From NCBI RefSeq assembly GCF_005144795.1, contig NZ_SWFJ01000006.1:78727-142726 (forward strand): a DNA stretch of 64,000 nt. Direction: 5' to 3'. The notes under the pieces are model-generated. The model was not told the DNA's origin. It saw only the letters and a program-made list of their open reading frames with translations, and did not search any database. Origin of the DNA: Streptococcus mitis (lineage in GTDB: Bacteria; Bacillota; Bacilli; Lactobacillales; Streptococcaceae). This document shows, piece by piece, positions 6,816 through 15,297 of this stretch. The position numbers and the translations under genes are program-made. Position 1 is the stretch's first letter, and each line of letters opens with the position of its first letter.

Positions 6816-8195
6816 TTATTCGCTATCTAGCAGAAGTTCTTTTGGTTGTTTTCTAAGGAGATTGCTTGAAGCAAGCGCCATAACGATAACCACTAGAACC
6901 AAGGCTAGGACAAAGACGATGATAAAGTCTGATGTCTGAATGGAAATATCTAGGCTCGACAAGGTCTTGCTAAAGCCATCTACTTCTGCACCGCCACCAA
7001 GGTTAGAGGCTTGAGCAGCCTTGCTAGCCTGTTTGGCAACACCTGAAGTGACATTGGCAAGAACAGTATTTCCGATTGCACGGGCAGTGTAAGTAGCTAG
7101 GAAGTAAGCAGAGACAAGAGCAGGGATGGCAATCAAGATAGATTCGGTGATAAATTGACCCAAGATACTTGCCTGCTTGAGACCGATAGAGAGGAGAATT
7201 CCCACCTCCTTGCGACGAGCGTTAATCCAAAGGCTGAGCAAGAGGGCTAGGAGAAGAACTGAGAAGCTCAAGCTACCCCAGAAGAGGAGGTTGGCCATCT
7301 TGTACATACCAGAGATGGATTGCTCAAGAGCTGGGTAGTTAGAGGAGCTCTTCACCAGTGTATAGCTCTTCCAGTTGATACCACTGATGCCATTCAACTC
7401 TTTCATGACGTCATCCAAGTTCTTGTCTGCTGTTACAAAGAAGGTTGCGTCCCCATAAATGGCCGTTTCTTCTGTATAACCATATAGTTTAGCAGCCGTA
7501 TGGATATCTGTGATAGCTGTGTTTTCGTAAAGCTCTTGTGAGTAGGTGACTGCCGACTTATTGTGGCCATCAAAGAGTCCCTTGATTGTCACTTCAACTG
7601 TTTCCTTGGCACCTTTTTCATTGTCTGCATCGTAGATATTAGAGTCTAGTTTAACCTTATCCCCTACTTTCCAGCCGTGTTTGGCTGCCAAGTCCTTGTG
7701 CATGAGGATTTTGTCCTTGTCGTCGTTGGTTAGGTGTTCTCCTTCGACCAGCTTATAAGAACCAGAGACAAACTTGTCTTCTTTGGAAGAGTCATTGACA
7801 CCTGTAATCATCAAGCTACTTCCAAAATGTTTGGCACGATCAGGTGTCAGATTTTTCTTGGTTTCTGGAGTTTCGATAAGTTCATATCCAGTCAAATCTC
7901 CGATAGCGTTGATGCGTTTAACATAAGACTCAATGGCCTTGTTTTCGGTGATTTTTTTGATATCTTCACCCTTAATATTCCCAGCACCACGTGGCGTCCC
8001 TTGATTGACGCGACGATTGATTTGCATGGAAAAACTATTGGTAATATTTTTAAAGGTCTCCTGAGAAGCCTTGGCAGTAGCTCCCTTGATCGACAAGCCG
8101 ACCAAACTCAAGCTCGCCATGAGGAGAATAATCAGGAAGATGACAATCGATTTGAAAAACTTCCTTGTAACATAGGCAAATGCGTTGTGTAACAT
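6816..8195 (-). CDS. vex3: ABC transporter permease Vex3
   Basis: This 459-residue FtsX/MacB-type permease has a TM helix at about 13-36, a large extracellular domain and three C-terminal TM helices with the conserved SLWINARRKEVGILLSIG segment. It pairs with Vex1 and the ATPase Vex2. Homologues export peptides or act as mechanotransmitters. It is the third gene of the vex1-2-3 operon, 50 bp after vex2. Confidence 0.92.
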   Translation of the reverse strand: MLHNAFAYVTRKFFKSIVIFLIILLMASLSLVGLSIKGATAKASQETFKNITNSFSMQINRRVNQGTPRGAGNIKGEDIKKITENKAIESYVKRINAIGDLTGYELIETPETKKNLTPDRAKHFGSSLMITGVNDSSKEDKFVSGSYKLVEGEHLTNDDKDKILMHKDLAAKHGWKVGDKVKLDSNIYDADNEKGAKETVEVTIKGLFDGHNKSAVTYSQELYENTAITDIHTAAKLYGYTEETAIYGDATFFVTADKNLDDVMKELNGISGINWKSYTLVKSSSNYPALEQSISGMYKMANLLFWGSLSFSVLLLALLLSLWINARRKEVGILLSIGLKQASILGQFITESILIAIPALVSAYFLATYTARAIGNTVLANVTSGVAKQASKAAQASNLGGGAEVDGFSKTLSSLDISIQTSDFIIVFVLALVLVVIVMALASSNLLRKQPKELLLDSE

Positions 8196-8245
8196 AGGTT
8201 CCCTTTCTAGATTTGATTTAATAATTCTATCAAAATAAGCTCATA

Positions 8246-8893
8246 TTATTTAGTAGTATTGCGAGTTTCAGTCAATTTCTTATCTTTCAACTCAAGTGTA
8301 ATATCTGACGCTTGTGCCACTTCTTTGCTGTGAGTTACGACGATGACACATTTACCTGTTTTCTGGGCAAGTGATTTGAGCAGTTCGATAATATCTCCAG
8401 CAGTTTTAGGGTCCAGATTTCCTGTTGGCTCATCTGCTAGAATGACTGGAGCTTCTGAGACCAGACTACGAGCGATGGCAACACGTTGCTGTTGACCACC
8501 TGATAACTGGAGAACATTCCGCTTAATCTGACTTTCATCCAAACCAAGTTCAAGCAGTGTATCCTTGCTTGCCTTTTTATTGACCAAGCGGATATTTTCC
8601 AGTGGAGAAAGATAATCTATCAAGTTATAATTTTGAAAGACCAGGGAAATATGGTGCATACGATGGTAGGAATACCCCTTCTTACGAATGTCCTCTCCTT
8701 GGAAAAGGATAGAACCTTCAACAGGACTATCTAGACCAGCCAGTAGGGATAAGAGAGTGGATTTTCCTGCTCCTGACTCCCCAATAATACTGTAAAATTT
8801 CCCGGGTTCAAAATTATAATTGATCTGATATAGGACTGCTTCAGCAGTGTTCTTATAACGGTAGGTAAGGTCTTGTAATTGTAATAAAGTCAT
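8246..8893 (-). CDS. vex2: ABC transporter ATPase Vex2
   Basis: A 215-residue MacB/LolD-type nucleotide-binding protein. Walker A GESGAGKST is near residue 38, the signature LSGGQQQR near 130 and Walker B VILADEPTGNLD near 150. The H-loop is VVTHS. It drives the Vex1/Vex3 permease pair and lies between them in the operon, 12 bp after vex1. Confidence 0.94.
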   Translation of the reverse strand: MTLLQLQDLTYRYKNTAEAVLYQINYNFEPGKFYSIIGESGAGKSTLLSLLAGLDSPVEGSILFQGEDIRKKGYSYHRMHHISLVFQNYNLIDYLSPLENIRLVNKKASKDTLLELGLDESQIKRNVLQLSGGQQQRVAIARSLVSEAPVILADEPTGNLDPKTAGDIIELLKSLAQKTGKCVIVVTHSKEVAQASDITLELKDKKLTETRNTTK

Positions 8894-8905
8894 GATTTCT
8901 CCTTC

Positions 8906-10183
8906 TTAACTAATAGATGATAAAATTTCTTTAGGCGATTTTCTAAATAAGAATAGGAAACAAAGGGCTACAGATAAGCAACTAAGCAGAACTAGAAAAA
9001 CATAGGATTCTGCAAAAGATAGGATGCTGGTTGATAGACTGCTTGCTTTGGCTAGTGTATCTTGTAAGCTTGCCTGATCTCCACTGGCTAGGACAGTTTG
9101 GAGTAGATAAGAGGTGATGGCGTTTCCTGAAACAAATGCTGGAAGCAAAGCACCGAGAGATACCAAAACTACCTCTAAACAGAACTGTAGGAAGATTGAA
9201 CTCTTGCCTTTTCCAAGTGCCAGAAGAATCCCCACTTCGTAGACCCTTTCTCTCAACCAGAGAGACAAGACTAAAATTAAGGCCCCAGCTCCTGCTATCA
9301 ACATCCCATAAAGGAAGATGGTGAGGAAGGTTTGGAAGGTTGCTACTGAGTCCTTGATTTGTTCAAAGGCCTTGTTTTCCTTCTCGACTTGGTAGCCTTG
9401 ACTTTCTAAAGCCAAGTTTTCCACTTGCTTCATGAGCCCGTCCATTTCCTTAGGATTTTCTACATAGAAGCGAGCAGCACTGACTTGAGGTTCACTATTT
9501 CCTAAAAGGGTTTGGCTACTTTCATAGTCTGTAAAGACCTGGTTTTCACTGAAGTCGGAAGATAAGCCTGTGAATTTCTCTTGTTTTTTACCAGAGAAGA
9601 TTCCGACGATTTCAAACTCGACAGTTTGTCCTTTACCAGCTTCAGACTGTCCAGCATCAAAGCCAAGCTTGTCATGAAGCGAAATACCATTCTTCTTAGC
9701 CAACTCTTCGTGGATAAGAATTTTCTTGGAATCCCCTTTTTGAAGGTGTCGCCCTTCTTTTAAGTTGAAAGACGAGCTAGTAAAGGTCACATCCTTGGAT
9801 GAATCCTCAAGAGCCGTTAAGCTGACCAAATTCTTGTCCGCTGCTGACAAATCATCACGTTCTACGCTCTGCTCACCACTCACTACTTCCTTGTCTTTCA
9901 GTTTTGCGACCGTTTCGAGTTCGGGAGAGACATTTTCCAGCCCCTTAATCTGGCTCACGGATGATAAGTTCGACAACTTGAAGGTCTGACCGTTTTCTAT
10001 CTTCTTAATAGAAAAAGAGGTATTGAGTGATTTGTATAGATTGGTTTCCACTGTCTTGTTGGACTTCATCAGAGTCAAACAGGCTGAAATTCCAGCCAAC
10101 AGTACCAATAAAATCAGAAATAAAATAAAACTTCTCAGTCGTTTTCTGCTGACATAAGCCCAAGCTCTTTGGATTGGATTCAT
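8906..10183 (-). CDS. vex1: ABC transporter permease Vex1
   Basis: A 425-residue FtsX-type permease. The N-terminal helix is at about 15-36, the extracellular domain spans about 40-285 and three TM helices follow, including SLWLRERVYEVGILLALG, the same motif as in Vex3. It is the first gene of the operon; GGAGGTGAC precedes the ATG. The pep27 peptide gene expected near vex1 in pneumococcus was not found in the adjoining gaps. Confidence 0.92.
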   Translation of the reverse strand: MNPIQRAWAYVSRKRLRSFILFLILLVLLAGISACLTLMKSNKTVETNLYKSLNTSFSIKKIENGQTFKLSNLSSVSQIKGLENVSPELETVAKLKDKEVVSGEQSVERDDLSAADKNLVSLTALEDSSKDVTFTSSSFNLKEGRHLQKGDSKKILIHEELAKKNGISLHDKLGFDAGQSEAGKGQTVEFEIVGIFSGKKQEKFTGLSSDFSENQVFTDYESSQTLLGNSEPQVSAARFYVENPKEMDGLMKQVENLALESQGYQVEKENKAFEQIKDSVATFQTFLTIFLYGMLIAGAGALILVLSLWLRERVYEVGILLALGKGKSSIFLQFCLEVVLVSLGALLPAFVSGNAITSYLLQTVLASGDQASLQDTLAKASSLSTSILSFAESYVFLVLLSCLSVALCFLFLFRKSPKEILSSIS

Positions 10184-10208
10184 TTGTCACCTCCATATTT
10201 ATAAGACT

Positions 10209-10241
10209 ATTATAAAATCCAAATATGAAATGTTTATGAAA
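10209..10241 (-). promoter_or_regulatory. vex1 promoter with 11-bp direct repeats
   Basis: TATAAT lies at 10214-10209 on the minus strand. Upstream, TTTCATA occurs twice (10241-10235 and 10230-10224), one helical turn apart, covering the -35 position. Such tandem sites are typical targets of OmpR-family dimers, so VncR is the natural candidate. Confidence 0.45.
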
Positions 10242-10245
10242 TATA

Positions 10246-10272
10246 AAAAAAGAGCAAAAATTTTTTGCTCTA
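10246..10272. terminator. Bidirectional A/T-rich hairpin terminator
   Basis: AAAGAGCAAAAA and TTTTTGCTCT form a stem flanked by A and T runs on both sides. It separates tRNA-Leu from the vex promoter. Confidence 0.6.
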
Positions 10273-10290
10273 CTTGAATTAGATGAAAAA

Positions 10291-10314
10291 AAGAGCCAGC
10301 CTAAGCTGACTCTT
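10291..10314 (-). terminator. tRNA-Leu terminator
   Basis: On the minus strand AGAGTCAGC-TTAG-GCTGGCTCT is followed by seven Ts, starting about eight bases past the tRNA 3' end. Confidence 0.8.
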
Positions 10315-10320
10315 ATCCTA

Positions 10321-10406
10321 TGCGGAGAGAGGGACTTGAACCCTCACGACCTAAAGCGGTCACAGGATCCTTAGTCCTGCGCGTCTGCCAATTCCGCCAT
10401 CCCCGC
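10321..10406 (-). tRNA. tRNA-Leu (anticodon UAA)
   Basis: An 86-nt class II tRNA. The acceptor arms GCGGGGA and TCTCCGC pair with one G-U; the discriminator base is A. The anticodon arm is CAGGA-CTAAGGA-TCCTG, giving anticodon TAA. The long variable arm and the GGTTCAAGTC T-arm are clear. No CCA is encoded. Confidence 0.95.
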
Positions 10407-10486
10407 GTCGATTACTTTACTAGTATATCAACTTTTAGGATGCTTGTCAACACTTTTTTTCAATTTTTTTCATTTCATCAACCAAA

Positions 10487-11062
10487 TTACTCAGAAAGTT
10501 CATTTAGATTTTCATCTACTAACTTAGCTCCAAGTGTATTTTTGAAATGACCTAGGGCAAATTGATGATTTTCAGGCCAGATGGAAGCAACAGCTGGTTT
10601 AACAATCTCGATGTCATATCCTAGATTATAGGCATCTATAGCTGTATGCAGGACACAGATATCCGTCAAGACACCTGTTAAGATAACGGTAGACACTCTC
10701 CGCTCTCTCAAACGAATATCCAGGTCAGTCCCTGAAAAAGCTGAGTAATGACGTTTATCCATCCAAAAGACACGACTGTCTGAACCATGCTCTTGATAAA
10801 AGGTCCCCAAATCTCCGTATAAATTCCGTCCACTAGTCCCAATCAAATTGTGAGGAGGAAATAGCTTGCTTTCTGGATGGAAACAATCGTTTTCTTCATG
10901 AGCATCTATTGTAAAAAAGATGTAATCTCCTTGTTCAAAAGCTAATCGAGTTACCTTGCTGATGGCATCCGAAATCGCCTGAGCTGGAGCACCTGCTGTC
11001 AATTTTCCACTATCAGCAACAAAATCTTCTGTATAATCAATCGAAATTAAAGCCTTAGCCAT
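10487..11062 (-). CDS. pncA: Nicotinamidase / isochorismatase-family hydrolase
   Basis: This 191-residue cytoplasmic cysteine hydrolase probably converts nicotinamide to nicotinate for NAD salvage. Asp9 (SIDYTEDF) is the catalytic acid. A zinc-site-like segment is near residue 50 (IDAHEEND). The nucleophile Cys is in GVLTDICVLHTA near residue 130. Its start codon overlaps the codY stop (TAATG), so it is co-translated with codY. That linkage suggests its level follows CodY autoregulation. Confidence 0.88.
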   Translation of the reverse strand: MAKALISIDYTEDFVADSGKLTAGAPAQAISDAISKVTRLAFEQGDYIFFTIDAHEENDCFHPESKLFPPHNLIGTSGRNLYGDLGTFYQEHGSDSRVFWMDKRHYSAFSGTDLDIRLRERRVSTVILTGVLTDICVLHTAIDAYNLGYDIEIVKPAVASIWPENHQFALGHFKNTLGAKLVDENLNELSE

Positions 11063-11850
11063 TAGTAATCTCTTTTCTTCACTTCTTCAAAAATATCTGA
11101 AATCAAGACCTTAAGATAGGTTCCCTTCATTCCAAGTGAGCGACTTTCAATAATCCCTGCAGACTCAAGTTTACGAAGGGCATTGACAATCACAGAACGG
11201 GTGATTCCGATACGGTCTGCAATCACAGACGCAGTCAACTGCCCTTCATTTCCATTTAATTCCCCTAAAATTGCTGAAACAGCACGGAGTTCGGAGTAAG
11301 ACAGAGTATTAACCGCCATGGTAACAGCAGTACGGCGGCGAATATTTTTCTCATCTTCTTCACGTTGGAAATTAAGGAGTTGAATCCCAACAACGGTACT
11401 CGCAATCTCAACAAGAATCAAGTCCTCGTCTTCGAATTTTTTATCATTGCGCCAAATAATCAAAGAACCAAGTCGAATCCCTGATACATGAATCGGTGCA
11501 ATAGTCGTCAAACCATCTGGAAAGTCGGCACGACTTTCCACAGGAAAAATGCTTAAATCATGATCAACTGTCAGATTGGCTTCTGTATCGTAAATCATGT
11601 TCGCACCTTGAATGTAGTCATCTGGGAAAATTTTAGTTTGGAAGAATTGCTCTACACGATCTGTATTGGTTTTGTAACGCATAAAATAGCCAAGGAGACG
11701 TCCCTTGCTATTGACGATACAGGCGTTACAGTCAATAATATCTGCCAATTGACGGGTAATCGCATTGTAGGGAAGTTCTTCCTGCAACTGCTCGTCTGAG
11801 CGCTTCAGGATAGAAGTAATTTTTCTAGTTTTTTCTAATAAATGTGCCAT
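11062..11850 (-). CDS. codY: Global nutritional repressor CodY
   Basis: A 262-residue regulator: an N-terminal GAF domain that senses branched-chain amino acids, a linker helix and a C-terminal winged helix-turn-helix ([20 protein letters not shown]). It represses amino acid uptake and biosynthesis in rich medium. The length and ends are those of streptococcal CodY. AGGTGAAAA precedes the ATG. A promoter with a CodY box lies 30-70 bp upstream, indicating autoregulation. Confidence 0.97.
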   Translation of the reverse strand: MAHLLEKTRKITSILKRSDEQLQEELPYNAITRQLADIIDCNACIVNSKGRLLGYFMRYKTNTDRVEQFFQTKIFPDDYIQGANMIYDTEANLTVDHDLSIFPVESRADFPDGLTTIAPIHVSGIRLGSLIIWRNDKKFEDEDLILVEIASTVVGIQLLNFQREEDEKNIRRRTAVTMAVNTLSYSELRAVSAILGELNGNEGQLTASVIADRIGITRSVIVNALRKLESAGIIESRSLGMKGTYLKVLISDIFEEVKKRDY

Positions 11851-11876
11851 TTTTCACCTCGAATTTAATCGCTATC

Positions 11877-11921
11877 ATTATAACATAAACAGCTTGAATT
11901 TTCAATTATTATCTGAAAATT
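11877..11921 (-). promoter_or_regulatory. codY promoter with CodY box
   Basis: TTGAAA (11905-11900) and TATAAT (11882-11877) are 17 nt apart on the minus strand. AATTTTCAGATAATA (11921-11907) matches the CodY consensus AATTTTCWGAAAATT at 13 of 15 positions. A second half site, GAAAATT, overlaps the -35 box. Confidence 0.65.
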
Positions 11922-11981
11922 GCTTATTTAATTGCAATTTAAAAAAACAAGAATATTTTTAATTAAATTGCTTCTTTTCTA

Positions 11982-12106
11982 TTGACAAGCTCCCTATTTT
12001 TGTGTATTATAATATTACAAGAAGATAATATATCTATTTTATTTATCTTTCTTTTTCCATTCGGTCTCCTTATATAAAAAAGCGATTCATTTTGAACCGC
12101 TTTTTC
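11982..12106 (+). ncRNA. Candidate small RNA between codY and cshA
   Basis: On the plus strand TTGACA (11982-11987) and TATTAT (12005-12010) are 17 nt apart, but no plus-strand gene follows. A hairpin with Ts on both sides ends at about 12106, so a transcript of roughly 90 nt from about 12017 is predicted. Only the promoter and terminator are seen; the RNA itself is inferred. Confidence 0.35.
12075..12106. terminator. cshA terminator, probably bidirectional
   Basis: AAAAAAGCGATTC-ATTTT-GAACCGCTTTTT forms a stem with one mismatch immediately after the cshA stop. It has a T run in both directions. Confidence 0.75.
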
Positions 12107-13681
12107 TTATTTATCGCCCTTGTTACGAATAACAAAGCCTGTTTGCTTTTCACTTGAAGTATTGCGTGGTTTTTTATTATCCTTACGATAACGTTTTTCC
12201 TTATCAAAACGATCATTGCCACGACTTCCTTTTTTGAAATCATCACGACGACCATTGCCACGGCGATCACGGTCTCGACGGTCGTCCCCACGACGGCCTC
12301 CACGACCTCCCTTAGCTTTACCACCGAATCCATTACCTGATGGTTTAAATGGCAGTGGTTTTTCACGTGCAATCTCCACTTCAGGAAGACTATCTGGATC
12401 TTGAACAGTCAGACTCAAGATATACATTGCCAATTCTTCTGGAGTAAATTCGGCAGCTAGCTTACGAGCATCCTTACCAAATTTCTCAAAGTTGGCACGG
12501 ATAGTCTCATCTGCAAAATCACGTTCGATTTTCTTGAGAGCTACGTGTTTTTTAGCTTGGAAGGCTTCTTCTGCACTTGCAGGTTTGAGACCTTTCATGC
12601 GTTTCTTGGTCAAATTCTCAATGATTTGGAGGTAGCCCATTTCATTTGGTGATACGAAAGTAATAGACTGACCTGACTTACCAGCACGACCTGTACGACC
12701 GATACGGTGAACATAACTTTCAGGATCTTGTGGAATATCGTAGTTATAGACATGGGTCACACCTGAAATATCCAAGCCACGCGCTGCAACGTCTGTCGCA
12801 ACCAAAACATCAAGATTGCCATTTTTAAAGTCACGAAGGACACGAAGACGTTTGTTTTGGTCTAGGTCTCCATGAATTCCTTCTGCACGGAAGCCACGGA
12901 TTTTCAAACCACGAGTCAATTCATCTACACGGCGTTTTGTACGACCAAATACGATAGCAAGTTCAGGCTGTTCCACATCCATAAGACGAGTCATGGTATC
13001 AAATTTTTCTTGTTCTTTAACACGAATATAGTACTGGTCAACCAATTCTGTTGTTAATTCCTTAGCAGCAATCTTCACATGCTCAGGTTCTTTCATAAAC
13101 TGAACACCGATACGTTTGATGGCATCTGGCATAGTTGCTGAGAAAAGCAAGGTTTGACGGCTTTCAGGGACACGGGAGATGATAGCTTCAATGTCTTCAA
13201 GGAAGCCCATGTTAAGCATTTCATCCGCTTCGTCAAGGATAAGAGTTTCAATATCTTGTAATTTCAAGGCCTTGCGTTTAATCAAGTCCAAGAGGCGACC
13301 TGGAGTTCCCACCACGATATGGGCACCAGATTTAAGAGCCTTAATTTGCTTTTCAATGCTTGATCCGCCATATACTGAACGGACTTTGACTCCCTTACTG
13401 CGACCAAAGCGGAAGAGTTCTTCTTGACTTTGGACAGCAAGTTCACGTGTTGGAGCGATAACCAAAGCTTGGATGGTCGCTTCTTCTGTACGGATTTTTT
13501 CAAGGGTAGGCAAGCCAAAGGCTGCAGTTTTTCCTGTACCAGTCTGAGCTTGACCGATAACGTCCTTACCTTCAAGAGCCAAGGGAATAGTTTGTTCTTG
13601 GATAGGACTGGCTTCTACAAAACCAGCTTTTTCAATCTCTGCTAGCAAATCAGCAGACAAGTTTAATTCATTAAATTTCAC
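12107..13681 (-). CDS. cshA: DEAD-box RNA helicase CshA
   Basis: ATP-dependent RNA helicase of 524 residues, acting in mRNA decay and ribosome assembly. Motifs run in order: Q motif near residue 25, AQTGTGKT near 46, PTRELA, DEAD near 150, SAT near 182, the RGLDISGV segment and HRIGRTGR near 325. A low-complexity Arg/Gly/Asp/Lys tail (about 440-524) should bind RNA. The long leader of about 150 nt with a GGTGG/CCACC hairpin near the start codon suggests post-transcriptional control, as in other cold-shock helicase mRNAs. Confidence 0.95.
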   Translation of the reverse strand: MKFNELNLSADLLAEIEKAGFVEASPIQEQTIPLALEGKDVIGQAQTGTGKTAAFGLPTLEKIRTEEATIQALVIAPTRELAVQSQEELFRFGRSKGVKVRSVYGGSSIEKQIKALKSGAHIVVGTPGRLLDLIKRKALKLQDIETLILDEADEMLNMGFLEDIEAIISRVPESRQTLLFSATMPDAIKRIGVQFMKEPEHVKIAAKELTTELVDQYYIRVKEQEKFDTMTRLMDVEQPELAIVFGRTKRRVDELTRGLKIRGFRAEGIHGDLDQNKRLRVLRDFKNGNLDVLVATDVAARGLDISGVTHVYNYDIPQDPESYVHRIGRTGRAGKSGQSITFVSPNEMGYLQIIENLTKKRMKGLKPASAEEAFQAKKHVALKKIERDFADETIRANFEKFGKDARKLAAEFTPEELAMYILSLTVQDPDSLPEVEIAREKPLPFKPSGNGFGGKAKGGRGGRRGDDRRDRDRRGNGRRDDFKKGSRGNDRFDKEKRYRKDNKKPRNTSSEKQTGFVIRNKGDK

Positions 13682-13699
13682 GTTCTTCTTCTTTCTAAA

Positions 13700-13836
13700 G
13701 GTGGTGCGAAGCCACCCTATAGGGCTTAGTTTATACTTTTCTTTTTATGACGTATTTTCATATACTGGATATAAAATCGTGTTGCTTCTTTTCCACAAAA
13801 GAAAAGTACTGTTTTCTTTGCAACCTATCTAGTATA
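13700..13836 (-). promoter_or_regulatory. cshA leader and -10 box
   Basis: TATACT (13836-13831) is the likely -10 box. The roughly 145-nt leader carries a hairpin (GGTGG-CTTCGCA-CCACC, about 13700-13716) shortly before the start codon. I see no convincing -35 box. Confidence 0.35.
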
Positions 13837-13878
13837 ACACAAGACCAGCGCAAAAGATAGCCCAATTTCTCTAGAAAA

Positions 13879-15105
13879 TCATGTAAGCGGTTTTTGGCTT
13901 TCCTTTTTGATTGAACGACCTAGATAATAAGACAAAGCCAAGGCTATACTATATAAAATGAGAAAAACGAACAAGGTTTGTGTGTAAGAATGAGCCATTT
14001 TATAAGTCTCTGCTAATAAAATAGGCCCTGCTAAACCAGCCATTGCCCAAGCTGTTAAAATATATCCATGCAGAGCGGCCAATTCCTTGGTCCCAAAAAT
14101 ATCACTGAGATAAGCCGGAATCAATGAAAAACCAGCTCCATAGCAAGTCATCAAAATAGACATAGCGACTACAAATAAAACGGAATCTGTAAAGAGCCAA
14201 AGTGAGAGAGAAAAGAAAAGATTGACAAGCAGCAATATACTAAAGGTTAGAGGGCGACCGATATAGTCAGATAAACTCGCCCAGAGCAAACGACCAAAAC
14301 CATTGAAAATCCCTAAAATGCCCACCATTACTGCTGCATGACTTGTAGACAAGCCAGCCATCTCCTGTGCCATTGGCGATGCCGCTGAAATTAAGCCTAA
14401 ACCACAAGCTATGTTGATAAAGAAAATAATCCAAAGTATATAAAACCGATTGCTTTTCAAGGCCTGATTTGCAGTCATTCCTTGCATCAAAGAGGCTGTT
14501 TTTTCTTTCCCTGAAACAGATAAAATTGCAAGTTCTTTCTCATTTGGACGCTTAATGAATTGTGAAGCTAGGAGCATGATAATAAAGTAACTTGCGCCTA
14601 AAATATAAAAAGTTTCTACAAGCCCTACCCCTGCGATGAGATGTTGCGCTATGGGACTAGTCAATAAAGAAGCAAAACCAAACCCCATAATCGCTAAACC
14701 TGTTGCGAGACCACGTTTATCAGGAAACCATTTTATAATTGTTGACACAGGGGTAATATAGCCTGCTCCCAAACCAAGCCCACCTAAAATGCCATAAGCG
14801 AGATACAGCAACCACAGCTCCTGACGGTCTATTGCAAATCCTGTTAAGATATTTCCACCTGCGTATAGAAAAGCAGATAGACTCCCCATGACTCTCGGAC
14901 CAAATTTTTCTACCAAACGCCCCATAAATGCAGCCGATAATCCCAAACAAAAGATTGCTAGACTAAAGGCAAAGGCAACAGAAGCCTGATCCCATCCCGT
15001 TTTTTCAATAATAGGGTTGCGATAAACACTCCAAGCATAAGTCGAACCCAGCATTAAGTGTAAAATGACTCCAGCAAAGGCAATAATATAACGATTCAAT
15101 TTCAT
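13879..15105 (-). CDS. OFA-family MFS carrier
   Basis: A 408-residue integral membrane protein with about twelve TM helices. It carries oxalate/formate antiporter family signatures such as GSTYAWSVYRNP near the N-terminus and GLGLGAGYITPVSTIIKWFPD in the middle. Family members exchange small carboxylates, and the true substrate here is unknown. It is divergent from the flavoprotein gene at 15298, sharing a 192-bp promoter region with a cre-like site. Confidence 0.85.
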   Translation of the reverse strand: MKLNRYIIAFAGVILHLMLGSTYAWSVYRNPIIEKTGWDQASVAFAFSLAIFCLGLSAAFMGRLVEKFGPRVMGSLSAFLYAGGNILTGFAIDRQELWLLYLAYGILGGLGLGAGYITPVSTIIKWFPDKRGLATGLAIMGFGFASLLTSPIAQHLIAGVGLVETFYILGASYFIIMLLASQFIKRPNEKELAILSVSGKEKTASLMQGMTANQALKSNRFYILWIIFFINIACGLGLISAASPMAQEMAGLSTSHAAVMVGILGIFNGFGRLLWASLSDYIGRPLTFSILLLVNLFFSLSLWLFTDSVLFVVAMSILMTCYGAGFSLIPAYLSDIFGTKELAALHGYILTAWAMAGLAGPILLAETYKMAHSYTQTLFVFLILYSIALALSYYLGRSIKKESQKPLT

Positions 15106-15201
15106 AAAACCTCCTATTTTCGAACATTTATTCTATCTTATATAAAAATAGATAGGATTTTAGTTTATCAAGCTTGTCAAAAAATTACTATTTTTTTGTC
15201 T

Positions 15202-15215
15202 GGAAAGCGTTTTAA
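15202..15215. promoter_or_regulatory. cre-like site between divergent genes
   Basis: GGAAAGCGTTTTAA matches the CcpA consensus at 12 of 14 positions with an intact AAAGCGTTT core. It lies about 95 bp from either start codon and upstream of a TAGAAT -10 box (15268-15273) for the plus-strand gene. Confidence 0.4.
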
Positions 15216-15297
15216 TCTTTTTCTGTCTTTTTCGTAGCAGAATTGTGCAAAAGTTTTTCTCTTGTGCTAGAATGAAATGCGAATAGGAGGAAGATAA

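Noticed and set aside
7734..8192. A 152-codon plus-strand frame within vex3
   Set aside because: It is antisense to a clear FtsX-type permease and has no recognisable domain.
12070..12372. A 100-codon minus-strand frame overlapping the cshA tail
   Set aside because: It is a shadow of the repetitive Arg/Gly coding region of cshA, with no ribosome site of its own.
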